The notes beneath the pieces were generated by a model. The model worked only from the letters and a program-made list of their open reading frames with translations, did no database searches and was not told the DNA's origin. 59,992 nt of DNA from an uncultured Flavonifractor sp. (GTDB lineage: Bacteria; Bacillota; Clostridia; Oscillospirales; Oscillospiraceae): positions 1-59,992 of the forward strand of contig CANDFO010000005.1 of the NCBI GenBank assembly GCA_947384055.1, written 5' to 3'. Position numbers and translations under genes: made by a program. Every line of letters starts with the position of its first letter. Position 1 is the first letter of the stretch. Below, one piece after another: positions 7,910 through 14,848 of the stretch.

Positions 7910-8518
7910 CTACTGCTTCACCATCTTTTTCAGCGCCTGCTTGATGATCTCCTCCAGCTTGAGGGAGTCCAGGTCGATCCCCTTCAGGGCCGCGGCGGTC
8001 TCGCTCTGGCTGTAGCCCAGCACCGCCAGGGCCGCGGCCGCTTCACTGGCCTTATTCTCCGGAATGACGGTAACACCGGAGCCCCCGTAGCTCTCCCCGC
8101 CCGCCGTGGGAATCTGCCCCTTGGCCAGCTTGTCCTTGAGCTCCAGAATGATGCGCTGGGCAATTTTTTTGCCGATGCCCTGGGCCACGGTGAGAGATTT
8201 TTCATCTCCGGTGATGATGCTCATGGCCAGTCCCTCCGGCGTGGTGGCCGAGAGGATGGACAGGGCGGCCTTTGGACCCACGCCGGATACCGCAATCAGC
8301 ATCTGGAAGCAGCTGCGCTCATTTTCCGTAGCGAAGCCGTAGAGCTCCATGGCGTCCTCCCGGACATTCAGATGGGTATACAGCTTGGCCTCTTTCCCCT
8401 TCTGAAGCCGGGAGAGCGTGTTGTTGGTGGTTCGGCAGGCATACCCCACGCCGCCGCAGTCAACCACCGCCAGAAACGGGGCCGTATGGGTCACAGGACC
8501 CTTTACGTAATAAAACAT
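7910..8518 (-). CDS. ruvA: Holliday junction DNA-binding protein RuvA
   Basis: A 202-residue protein with the three RuvA domains: an N-terminal OB fold (GYACRTTNNTLSRL, LYTHLNVREDAMELYGF), the helix-hairpin-helix region (VSGVGPKAALSILS and QGIGKKIAQRIILELKDKL) and a C-terminal three-helix domain after residue 155 (ALAVLGYSQSETAAAL) that contacts RuvB. It starts 11 bases after the ruvC stop. Confidence 0.97.
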   Translation of the reverse strand: MFYYVKGPVTHTAPFLAVVDCGGVGYACRTTNNTLSRLQKGKEAKLYTHLNVREDAMELYGFATENERSCFQMLIAVSGVGPKAALSILSATTPEGLAMSIITGDEKSLTVAQGIGKKIAQRIILELKDKLAKGQIPTAGGESYGGSGVTVIPENKASEAAAALAVLGYSQSETAAALKGIDLDSLKLEEIIKQALKKMVKQ

Positions 8519-8529
8519 CGTCTATTCTC

Positions 8530-9063
8530 CTAACTCCTGCGCGTCTCATACCGCCCGCTGCCGGGCCGTGCGTCTCTGGGGTCCCACAGCCGCGAGGTAC
8601 AGGACCTGGCATGGCACAGAGCTACCGCCACCGCGTCGGCGGCGTCGTCGGGCCTGGGCACGGCGTTCAGATTTAACAGGCGGCGGGTCATCTCCATGAC
8701 CTGGCGCTTTTCCGCCTTTCCATAGCCCGCCACCGCCTGTTTGATCTGGCCCGGCGTATATTCGTAAATGGGGATGCCGAAGCGCTCCGCCGCCACCAAA
8801 ATGACTCCTCTGGCCTGAGCTACGCTGATTCCGGTGGTCACATTGGTATTAAAAAACAGCTCCTCAATGGCCATTGCCTCCGGACGGAACTGAACCAGCA
8901 GCTGTTCCATATCGTCGGAAATCTGCCGCAGCCGGGCAGGGAGAGGAACCCCCGCCTGGGTGGTAATGGCCCCGCAGCGGACCAGCCGCTGGCAGCCCCG
9001 GCCGCTTTCCACCAGACCGAACCCCACAATCGCGAAGCCCGGGTCGATTCCCAAGATGGTCAT
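8530..9063 (-). CDS. ruvC: Holliday junction endonuclease RuvC
   Basis: A 177-residue RNase H-fold resolvase. Catalytic acidic residues are visible in LGIDPGFAIVGFG (D7), MAIEELFF (near E66) and RPDDAADAVAVALCH (near D139-D142). The tail after residue 152 (SRLWDPRDARPGSGRYETRRS) is longer and more basic than usual and may be disordered. It is the first gene of the ruvC-ruvA-ruvB-ATPase-glmM unit, with a promoter just upstream. Confidence 0.96.
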   Translation of the reverse strand: MTILGIDPGFAIVGFGLVESGRGCQRLVRCGAITTQAGVPLPARLRQISDDMEQLLVQFRPEAMAIEELFFNTNVTTGISVAQARGVILVAAERFGIPIYEYTPGQIKQAVAGYGKAEKRQVMEMTRRLLNLNAVPRPDDAADAVAVALCHARSCTSRLWDPRDARPGSGRYETRRS

Positions 9064-9097
9064 TGCCTTCCAAGCCTCCCCGTCTCATACGGCAGAT

Positions 9098-9126
9098 ATT
9101 GTATCACACCCGGCACCCTGGCGCAA
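9098..9126 (-). promoter_or_regulatory. Promoter of the ruvC operon
   Basis: -35 TTGCGC and -10 TACAAT with a 17-base spacer; TGA before the -10 makes it an extended type. It lies 35 bases before the ruvC start. No clear Clostridial LexA box was recognised. Confidence 0.6.
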
Positions 9127-9151
9127 TCGGCAATCGGGGAGGCATCCGGCG

Positions 9152-9772
9152 TCAATCAAACCGCGTCACCCAATGCGCGGCGCGGTGCGCCTCAAAACAC
9201 ATGGCAATCTGCTCCGCCGTGTTTTTTTCTTCCGCCAGCCGCGGCAGCTCGTCCTGGCCGAAGTATCTGCTGTCTACGGTCTCGAGGTTCTCCTGAAAGG
9301 CCCCGCCCAGCACGGTGCAAAGCACAAAGATTTTGCATACCCGATAGGCGTAAACAGGCCGGTTGTGCTTCTCTCTGTCCTGCACCGCGATGACCAGGTC
9401 GGCGGACACATCCAGGCCAGCCTCCTCCTTGACCTCTTTTATCACGTTTTCCTTAACGGACAGATAGACCTCCACCCATCCCCCCGGCAGGGACCACGTC
9501 CCGTTCTCCTCCTGGACCAGCAGTATTTTGCCGTCCTGAAAAATCGCGGCTCTGGTATCCAGCTTGGGCGTCTGATAGCCCACATCGCCGCAGAACAGCT
9601 CCTTCACCTTGTCCAGCGGAAGCTCCGTCTGATGCTGAATGATCTCGGCGGAAATTTCCCGGATGCGCTCGTACCGCTCCAGGTCATATTTGTCTTTGCC
9701 ATAAAACAGCCCTGCCTGCGCCAGGCTTTGCAGCTCCACCGCCCATCGCAGCCAATTCTCATTGTGGTCCAT
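9152..9772 (-). CDS. NUDIX hydrolase with NUDIX_N domain
   Basis: A 206-residue protein. Residues 1-60 (WLRWAVELQSLAQAGLFY...DKYDLERYERIREI) match the N-terminal domain of X-linked nucleoside diphosphate hydrolases. The NUDIX box is GGWVEVYLSVKENVIKEVKEEAGL near residue 100 in discontinuous form: the first catalytic Glu position is Leu and Arg is Lys, while the REUxEE glutamates remain. Such changes are usual in this subfamily. The substrate is probably an ADP-ribose or nucleotide-sugar-like diphosphate. ATG 9772 follows AGGAGG; the frame extends to 9832 through the promoter. Confidence 0.88.
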   Translation of the reverse strand: MDHNENWLRWAVELQSLAQAGLFYGKDKYDLERYERIREISAEIIQHQTELPLDKVKELFCGDVGYQTPKLDTRAAIFQDGKILLVQEENGTWSLPGGWVEVYLSVKENVIKEVKEEAGLDVSADLVIAVQDREKHNRPVYAYRVCKIFVLCTVLGGAFQENLETVDSRYFGQDELPRLAEEKNTAEQIAMCFEAHRAAHWVTRFD

Positions 9773-9831
9773 TGTATCCTCCTGTCCGCTTTTTGTCCGC
9801 AAACACAGATTCTTAAAACCGGAACAATCCA

Positions 9832-9860
9832 ATTATACCATGGAACATATTTTGTTACAA
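9832..9860 (-). promoter_or_regulatory. Sigma-A promoter of the NUDIX gene
   Basis: -35 TTGTAA, 17-base spacer, -10 TATAAT, about 60 bases before the start codon. Confidence 0.8.
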
Positions 9861-9908
9861 GCTCCGGCCGGGAAACCCCCGCTTCCCTTCAGCGCGGAAC
9901 GTGGACAA

Positions 9909-10069
9909 CTAGAGCAGTTCTCGGAAATAATGAGAAAAAAGGAAGCGAGGACGGGAGCCGCAGAACAAGGCGGAGGACGCAGGCGGGCTGACGCCCGCCA
10001 AGGACGACAACGCAGTTATGCGGTTCCCGGACCGCCGAACTTTTCTCAGTATTTTGAGGACTGCTCTAG
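9909..10069. mobile_element. MITE-like element 1 (161 bp)
   Basis: The ends are inverted repeats of about 29 bases: CTAGAGCAGTTCTC... on the left and the complement of ...GAGGACTGCTCTAG on the right, with AAATA(A/C)TGAGAAAA continuing the match inward. The interior contains a perfect 7-bp stem GGCGGGC-TGAC-GCCCGCC. There is no open frame of note. It shares an internal block with element 2. This fits a non-autonomous miniature transposon; no transposase is present. Confidence 0.7.
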
Positions 10070-10230
10070 TACTCTACCAGGCTAGAACATTGCATCTGCC
10101 TTTGGGCCGGATTTCCGCATGGCTTCGTTGTCGTCCCTGGCGGGCGTCAGCCCATCGGCGTCCTCCGCCTCGCCCTGCAAAAATCCCGCTCCAAATTCAA
10201 TCTGTAATTTCTGACTTGGTGGAGTACTAG
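10066..10230. mobile_element. MITE-like element 2 (165 bp)
   Basis: The ends CTAGTACTCTACCAGG and the complement of CTTGGTGGAGTACTAG form 16-base terminal inverted repeats with two mismatches. About 43 bases at 10126-10168, reverse-complemented, match 9971-10013 of element 1 with four mismatches or so. It abuts element 1 and shares its CTAG end, so the two lie head to head. Confidence 0.65.
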
Positions 10231-10232
10231 AG

Positions 10233-10271
10233 CGGCCGTGCAGCTATCCGCTCTGAATAGCTGCACGGCCG
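10233..10271. terminator. 15-bp perfect hairpin downstream of xerD
   Basis: The arms CGGCCGTGCAGCTAT and ATAGCTGCACGGCCG flank a nine-base loop, 33 bases after the xerD stop. There is no T tract on the minus strand, so it may be a transcript 3' end stabiliser rather than a textbook terminator. Confidence 0.5.
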
Positions 10272-10303
10272 TATAGCGGAGCCGGACGGTTCCGGCCACG
10301 GGG

Positions 10304-11182
10304 CTACGCCCTCGGGTGGGCCTTGTTGTAAACGGTTTTCAGCTTGTTGTTTACAAGCTGGGCATAGATCTGGGTAGAGGAGATGTCCGCATGCCCCAGC
10401 ATCTCCTGGATGGAGCGCAGATCGGCGCCGTTTTCCAGCAGATGGGCCGCAAAGGAGTGGCGCAGGGTGTGCGGCGTGATCTCCTTATGGATTCCCGCCT
10501 TCTCCTGATAGTGCTTGATGAGCTTCCAGAATCCCTGCCGGCTCATGCGCTCCCCGCTCATATTCACAAACAGGGCCTGCTCGCCGGGCTCCTCCAGCAT
10601 CCGCGGGCGCACCTGGCATACATAGTCGCTGAGCGCCCGCACCGCCGCCGGGTACAGGGGAATGATGCGCTCCTTTCCCCGCCCCGGACAGCGGATGAAA
10701 CCGGCGGACAGGTTCAGATGCTCCAAATCCAGGCCGATCAGCTCCGACACCCGGATTCCCGTGGCGTACAGCAGCTCCAGCATGGCTCGGTCCCGGCAGC
10801 CCTTATCATCGGAGGCATCCGGCTGCTCCAAAAAAAGCTCCACCTCTTTGGACGTGAGAATCTGGGGCAGCTTCCGCTCCACCTTGGCCGGAGCAATACC
10901 TTTGGCCGGATTTACCTCTACCCGGCCTGTCCGCTGCAAATATGTATAAAAGGATTTCAGCGAGGCCAGACTGCGGGTGACGGTGGCCGCCGACTTCCCC
11001 TTGGCGGACAGAAGCCTGGTGTAGGCCTCCACATCAGACTGGGCCGCCTGTACCTCCGTCAGCCCCTCCCCCTCCAGCCAGCGGAGGAATTGATTCACAT
11101 CCCGTCCATAGGAACTGAGCGTATTGGGCGAGGCTTTTTTCTCCTCCGCCAGATACCGCTCATACCCTTCCAAATTTTCCAC
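10304..11182 (-). CDS. xerD: Site-specific tyrosine recombinase XerD
   Basis: A 292-residue tyrosine recombinase for chromosome dimer resolution. The SAM-like N-terminal domain (YERYLAEEKKASPNTLSSY) is followed by the catalytic domain with Arg in ATGIRVSEL (near 150), Lys in GRGKERIIPL, HTLRHSFAAHLL, LGHADISST and the nucleophile Tyr in TQIYAQL (near 278). The GTG start at 11182 follows GAGAGGG; the frame continues to 11911 only because it runs across spoIIM in another frame. spoIIM upstream and xerD downstream is a typical clostridial arrangement. Confidence 0.93.
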   Translation of the reverse strand: MENLEGYERYLAEEKKASPNTLSSYGRDVNQFLRWLEGEGLTEVQAAQSDVEAYTRLLSAKGKSAATVTRSLASLKSFYTYLQRTGRVEVNPAKGIAPAKVERKLPQILTSKEVELFLEQPDASDDKGCRDRAMLELLYATGIRVSELIGLDLEHLNLSAGFIRCPGRGKERIIPLYPAAVRALSDYVCQVRPRMLEEPGEQALFVNMSGERMSRQGFWKLIKHYQEKAGIHKEITPHTLRHSFAAHLLENGADLRSIQEMLGHADISSTQIYAQLVNNKLKTVYNKAHPRA

Positions 11183-11301
11183 CGTCCGGCACCCTCTCCC
11201 CGGACCGGTTCCCCGGGTGCGCGGCTCTTGCCTGCCGCAGCGCGGGACCGGTCCTAAATAACGCTTCCGCCGGAGCCCTGCCCGAAACCTGTTCCCATCG
11301 C

Positions 11302-11934
11302 TCAGGACAGCGCCAACGCGTCCGCCATGCTCTCCACCAGGGCGGGCACCGCCAGATACTCCAGCAGTATACACACACATAACGCCGCAACGCACATGCC
11401 GCAGCGCAGAAAATAGCGTTTTCCATAGGGCACCGGCCGCTTTCCGTCTCCCCAGAAGCGGCCTGCCAAAATACGGGCGGCCAGAAAGCCCTGCACCCCC
11501 AGCACAAAAAGCGCCGGGACCGCCGCGGCGCCCGGAATACCGAACACCAGCACCGCCAGCAGGCAGCCGCTCTGACCAAAAAGCCTCACAAAAGAAGCGA
11601 TTGAAAATCCAAGTAAAAAACCGCGGACGGCAAACAGCGCCGGAAGGCCCAGCAGTCCCAGGGCCGTAAAGCCCAGCAGCAGGGCCAGAAGCGGCCAGCG
11701 CAGGCTGCTCCACACCAGCGCGCCCAGAAAGGGCGGCTGCGCTTCTCCAGCGCCCGCGGCCTGGAGGAAGGCGTTCAGATAGACGGACAGGCTCTCCAGT
11801 CCCTCCCCGCCTACATAGCCGGCCAGGGCGCATCCGGCCAGCCCGCCCGCCAAAAAGCAGGCGCTGATCACGGCCAGCGCGGACAGGACGCCGCTCTCCG
11901 GCACGTCCCACAAATCCGCAGTTCCCTTTCCCAC
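11302..11934 (-). CDS. spoIIM: Stage II sporulation protein M
   Basis: A roughly 210-residue polytopic membrane protein resembling SpoIIM: about five hydrophobic segments, including LSALAVISACFLAGGLAGC, LRWPLLALLLGFTALGLLG, the central GFLLGFSIASFVRLFG and PALFVLGVQGFLAARIL. SpoIIM belongs to the DMP engulfment complex with SpoIID and SpoIIP. Two GTG codons (11943, 11934) are possible; the second has a GGGGGG site and fits the putative sigma-E promoter. The neighbouring xerD supports the call. Confidence 0.82.
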   Translation of the reverse strand: MGKGTADLWDVPESGVLSALAVISACFLAGGLAGCALAGYVGGEGLESLSVYLNAFLQAAGAGEAQPPFLGALVWSSLRWPLLALLLGFTALGLLGLPALFAVRGFLLGFSIASFVRLFGQSGCLLAVLVFGIPGAAAVPALFVLGVQGFLAARILAGRFWGDGKRPVPYGKRYFLRCGMCVAALCVCILLEYLAVPALVESMADALALS

Positions 11935-11953
11935 CGACGTCACCCCCCGCAGT

Positions 11954-11982
11954 ATCCTATGCAGGCGGGAGACAGAATAGAA
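11954..11982 (-). promoter_or_regulatory. Possible sigma-E promoter of spoIIM
   Basis: TTCTATT and CATAGGAT lie 14 bases apart, resembling the sigma-E pattern (KMATATT - 14 - CATACAMT) with two mismatches in each box. B. subtilis spoIIM is sigma-E dependent. The expected leader would be about 10-13 nt before GTG 11934. Confidence 0.4.
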
Positions 11983-12240
11983 GGATGCCTCCGGAAAGGG
12001 GGATATTTATTACTATAGCCCAACCTCCGGAAATGTGCAAGGAATCTAAAAGAAAAAAATGATTTTTGTGCATTATGTCAAAGTATTATGTAAACTATAT
12101 TATGTTAATCACTTGGACAGGGCGGCTTTTCGCCAAATTTTCCCCCCGTTTTCTCCATGCCATCCATTCATTTTATATTTCTGACCGGGGAACCATGCTG
12201 CGCTACAGCGGATTGACCCCGTAATATAGTCGCCGCAGCT
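11983..12240. other. AT-rich gene-free stretch with ATTATGT repeats
   Basis: No gene is seen. At 12072-12105 the heptamer ATTATGT appears three times (12072, 12085, 12099), about one helical turn and a quarter apart, in a locally AT-rich segment of an otherwise GC-rich region. This could be a protein-binding array or bent DNA. Confidence 0.4.
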
Positions 12241-12405
12241 GAAAAAGCGCAAAATGCGCTTTTTCCTCCAGTGGGCCAATGGCCTACTGGAGCGTGCAAT
12301 GTACGCCAGCGGCGTCTATGAGGTCCAAAGCAGGGCTGCATGAGCGGTCCCTGCGGCGATTTCCGCCGCAGGGCTCAAAAGGAGCGTTGCTCCTTTTGAA
12401 CCGCT
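12241..12405 (-). ncRNA. Candidate structured RNA or structured intergenic element
   Basis: Four consecutive perfect or near-perfect stems: 12241-12265 (10 bp, five-base loop, U-rich 3' arm on the minus strand), 12266-12292 (12 bp with one G-T), 12349-12373 (10 bp) and 12375-12399 (11 bp, three-base loop). The last two are enclosed by a stem AGCGGT (12343-12348) / ACCGCT (12400-12405), giving a compact three-way junction. On the minus strand the final hairpin, GCGC with a run of five T, would act as terminator. No promoter was located, so expression and strand are uncertain. Confidence 0.45.
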
Positions 12406-12478
12406 TTGACTATAAAAACAGGAAAGCGGGCTGAGCGTTTTTACAATTTTCAACAGGACCCCGCAAAACCATAATAAT

Positions 12479-12523
12479 GCCGTGTAATCACCGCGCCAGG
12501 GCCGGTTTCGGTGATTACACGGC
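12479..12523 (-). terminator. 15-bp perfect inverted repeat after scfB
   Basis: The arms GCCGTGTAATCACCG and CGGTGATTACACGGC are exact complements around a 15-base GC-rich loop, 34 bases beyond the scfB stop. The following minus-strand bases (ATTATTATGGTTTTG) are moderately T-rich. A terminator is the simplest reading. Confidence 0.6.
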
Positions 12524-12556
12524 GATTACTAATTGTATAATTACGTTCTGTATACC

Positions 12557-13930
12557 CTATTCCGTCAGACCGGCGTCAATGGCCTTCAGCGCAATGGCAC
12601 ACTCCAGCCGCTTGCGCTCCAGCTCACAGCCGACGCGGTGGGGCCGCCGGATATCGCCGTTGACAAGCAGGTTGGATGCGCTGCACCCGCCGGAGCAGTA
12701 GAACCTCGCCCAGCAGCTCCGGCACTCCTCCCTGGTATAGACGTTCAGGGCGGCAAACTTCCCCGAAAGCGCCCGGTCGAAGGAGCTGTCGTACAGGCTT
12801 CCCAGCTTATAGTCCTCCAGCCCCACAAACTGGTGACAGGGATAAATATCCCCGTCGGGCGTGACGGCCACATACTCACACCCGGCGCCGCACCCGCGCA
12901 GGCGCTTGATCACGCAGGGACCCTGGGCCAGGTCCACATTGAAGTGGAAGAAGTTGACCTCCCGGTGGTCCCGCAGATATTCCGCCAGCCGCTCATATTC
13001 CGCCAGCAGCTCCGGCAGGTCCTCCTCTTGCAAGGCGTAGGGGTCCTCCCGCTTCCCCACCACCGGCTCCACCGAGATATTCTTCCCCAGCGCTGCCAAC
13101 GCCTTTACGTCCTCGGCAAAATCCTTGTGAAACCGGGTAAAGGTCCCCCTCAGGTAGTAATCTTTGGTCCCGCGGCCCTCAATCAGTCTGCGGAACCGTG
13201 GGACAATCCTGTCATAGCTCCCCTTCCCTCCGGCGGTAGGGCGCAGGTCGTCGTTGACCTCCCGGCGGCCGTCCAGCGACAGAACCGCGTTGGACATCTC
13301 CCGGTTGATATAGTCGATGGTCTCATTGTCCAGCAGGACGCCGTTGGTGGTGATGGTAAAGCGGAAATGCTTCCCAGCCCCCTCTTCTATGGAACGGGCA
13401 TACTCCACGGTCTTTTTTACCGTGTCCATAGCCATCAGGGGTTCTCCACCGAAAAAGTCCACCTCGATATTTTTTCTGTGGCCGGATTTTTCCACCACAA
13501 AATCTATGGCCCGCTTTGCGGTGTCTGCATCCATGGTCATTCGGCGCCCGGTGCCGAAATCCCCTGTAGAGGCAAAGCAGTATTTGCACCGCAGATTGCA
13601 GTCATGGGACACGTGGAGACAAAGGGCTTTTACCAGGGCCTGCTGCTGCATGGAGGCAGCCTTGTCCCGGTCAATATAGTCGTCCTCCTCAAAAAGCAGC
13701 CCCTGTGCCGCCAGCTCCGCCAGCTCCTGCCAGGCCTCCGCCAGGGCATCGGGACTGTGCTGGGGCAGCGCCTCCTCTGCCGCCGCCGGGCAGCCCTCCG
13801 CCCATAGGGGAGCCTCCTGTCCATCCAGAAACCGGAGCAGGTCAAAGGTTACGCCGTCCAGCACATGGACGGCCCCGCTGTTTACATCCACGGCAATTTT
13901 CACGCCGAGGGCCTCGTAGGTATGTACCAT
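12557..13930 (-). CDS. scfB: SCIFF radical SAM maturase (thioether-forming)
   Basis: A 457-residue radical SAM/SPASM enzyme that installs thioether crosslinks in the SCIFF peptide. An N-terminal peptide-recognition region (HTYEALGVKIAVDVNSGAV) precedes the radical SAM CxxxCxxC in SHDCNLRCKYCFASTGD near residue 101 and the VDFFGGEPLMA motif. The C-terminal SPASM domain holds cysteines in CGAGCEY, YPCHQF and CRSCWARFYCSGGC for auxiliary Fe-S clusters. ATG 13930 with GAGGAA upstream was preferred to the longer frame. It follows scfA after a hairpin. Confidence 0.96.
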   Translation of the reverse strand: MVHTYEALGVKIAVDVNSGAVHVLDGVTFDLLRFLDGQEAPLWAEGCPAAAEEALPQHSPDALAEAWQELAELAAQGLLFEEDDYIDRDKAASMQQQALVKALCLHVSHDCNLRCKYCFASTGDFGTGRRMTMDADTAKRAIDFVVEKSGHRKNIEVDFFGGEPLMAMDTVKKTVEYARSIEEGAGKHFRFTITTNGVLLDNETIDYINREMSNAVLSLDGRREVNDDLRPTAGGKGSYDRIVPRFRRLIEGRGTKDYYLRGTFTRFHKDFAEDVKALAALGKNISVEPVVGKREDPYALQEEDLPELLAEYERLAEYLRDHREVNFFHFNVDLAQGPCVIKRLRGCGAGCEYVAVTPDGDIYPCHQFVGLEDYKLGSLYDSSFDRALSGKFAALNVYTREECRSCWARFYCSGGCSASNLLVNGDIRRPHRVGCELERKRLECAIALKAIDAGLTE

Positions 13931-13985
13931 AATGTTCCTCACTCTCCGCACTTTTTCAGAGCTGTTGATTCTTTACGTATAAAGC

Positions 13986-14014
13986 GGAAAGGGTGGGAGT
14001 ATCCCACCCTTTCC
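13986..14014 (-). terminator. Hairpin between scfA and scfB
   Basis: A perfect 13-bp stem (GGAAAGGGTGGGA / TCCCACCCTTTCC) with a three-base loop sits 18 bases after the scfA stop. Little T run follows, so partial termination or mRNA processing that favours peptide over maturase is plausible. Confidence 0.6.
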
Positions 14015-14032
14015 GGTCCAAACTCCATGTTT

Positions 14033-14173
14033 TCAGCGGTTCTCACACTTCTGGTTGGCCACGGTGCAAGAGGTCTTGCAGGCGGACTGGCAAGAGGTCT
14101 GGCACTCGCCGCAGCCGCCGTGGGCGGCGCTGTTCTTCAAAGTGGCGCCATTGAGCGTCTTTACATGCTTCAC
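14033..14173 (-). CDS. scfA: Six-cysteine ranthipeptide precursor SCIFF
   Basis: A 46-residue precursor starting at GTG (MKHVKTLNGATLKN), with cysteines at 21, 24, 28, 32, 36 and 43 in the spacing typical of SCIFF (six Cys in forty-five). The family is nearly universal in Clostridia and always sits next to its maturase, as here. GGGGAGGG lies six bases before the GTG; an overlapping ATG is immediately followed by TGA, so GTG is the only sensible start. The mature form carries Cys thioethers to residues in between (family knowledge). The function is unknown; quorum-related roles have been proposed. Confidence 0.96.
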   Translation of the reverse strand: MKHVKTLNGATLKNSAAHGGCGECQTSCQSACKTSCTVANQKCENR

Positions 14174-14206
14174 ATTTTTTCCCTCCCCGCAACGGTATTC
14201 TTTTGC

Positions 14207-14235
14207 ATTATAGCACACCTATCCGGCAAATTCAA
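14207..14235 (-). promoter_or_regulatory. Sigma-A promoter of scfA-scfB
   Basis: -35 TTGAAT, 17-base spacer, -10 TATAAT. The -35 abuts the stop codon of the preceding membrane-protein gene. Confidence 0.8.
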
Positions 14236-14661
14236 TCACTTTCTGTGCTTTTTCCGCACGGTCCGCTTCTTTCCGCCCCCCAGCAGGCCCGCGGCGGCTC
14301 CGCCGCAGAGACAGCCGCTGGCCAGGCCGATGCCGCCCCGCTCTATGGAACGGGCGTCAAAAAAGAGCACGCCCACCGTGAGCATCAGCAAAAAGAGCAC
14401 CGCTCCGGTACACAGACCTACAATCAGCGCCCTGGTTCCACAGCGGCGCACCGCCAGCATTCCCCCCGCAAACGCGCCCGCTGCGCAGGCCGTCACTGTC
14501 ACCTGATACAGCAGGTTCTCCCCCAGCGCCCCCCTGGAGACCGCCACCGAAGCCAGAAACAGAATGACCAGACTCACCAGCAGAGCCACCGCGCCCCCCA
14601 GCACCACGCCTGTGCCGCAGCGTACCAGCAGGGCGCTCTGGTCCTCTTCGTTCTTCCGCAT
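14236..14661 (-). CDS. TIGR04086 (DUF3792) family membrane protein
   Basis: A 141-residue protein with four hydrophobic segments (GTGVVLGGAVALLVSLVILF, VTVTACAAGAFAGGMLAV, ALIVGLCTGAVLFLLMLTVG, GIGLASGCLCGGAAAGLLGG) and a very basic tail KKRTVRKKHRK. TIGR04086 proteins occur next to yajC and SCIFF genes in Clostridia, which fits the setting; function is unknown. ATG 14661 follows GGAGGG. The frame is open to 15003 but the upstream part crosses the yajC terminator. Confidence 0.82.
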   Translation of the reverse strand: MRKNEEDQSALLVRCGTGVVLGGAVALLVSLVILFLASVAVSRGALGENLLYQVTVTACAAGAFAGGMLAVRRCGTRALIVGLCTGAVLFLLMLTVGVLFFDARSIERGGIGLASGCLCGGAAAGLLGGGKKRTVRKKHRK

Positions 14662-14737
14662 AAAACACCCTCCCTTCGTTCCTGTTGGAGCATATGCGGC
14701 GGCGGTGCTTGTCATGCCTGTTCCCAAAAAAGGGCGC

Positions 14738-14803
14738 AAAAAACCTGTTTGGCACGCTTCTCCCGCTGTGCACCGGCAGGTGCAGGCGAAGCGTCCAAAC
14801 AGG
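14738..14803 (-). terminator. Intrinsic terminator after yajC
   Basis: A long stem CCTGTTTGGCACGCTTC (14744-14760) / GAAGCGTCCAAACAGG (14788-14803) with one bulge encloses an inner TGCACC/GGTGCA stem. Six T follow on the minus strand. Confidence 0.85.
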
Positions 14804-14848
14804 CTTCCCGACTTCTCAGCGCCTGTATCCTCAGCGGCCGCATACAGG

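Noticed and set aside
9909..10230. Degenerate insertion sequence with transposase remnant.
   Set aside because: No frame longer than about 100 codons in the elements and none with transposase motifs; only terminal repeats are visible.
11183..11911. A long N-terminal extension of xerD.
   Set aside because: It overlaps spoIIM in another frame and has no domain; the recombinase fold begins at the GTG 11182.
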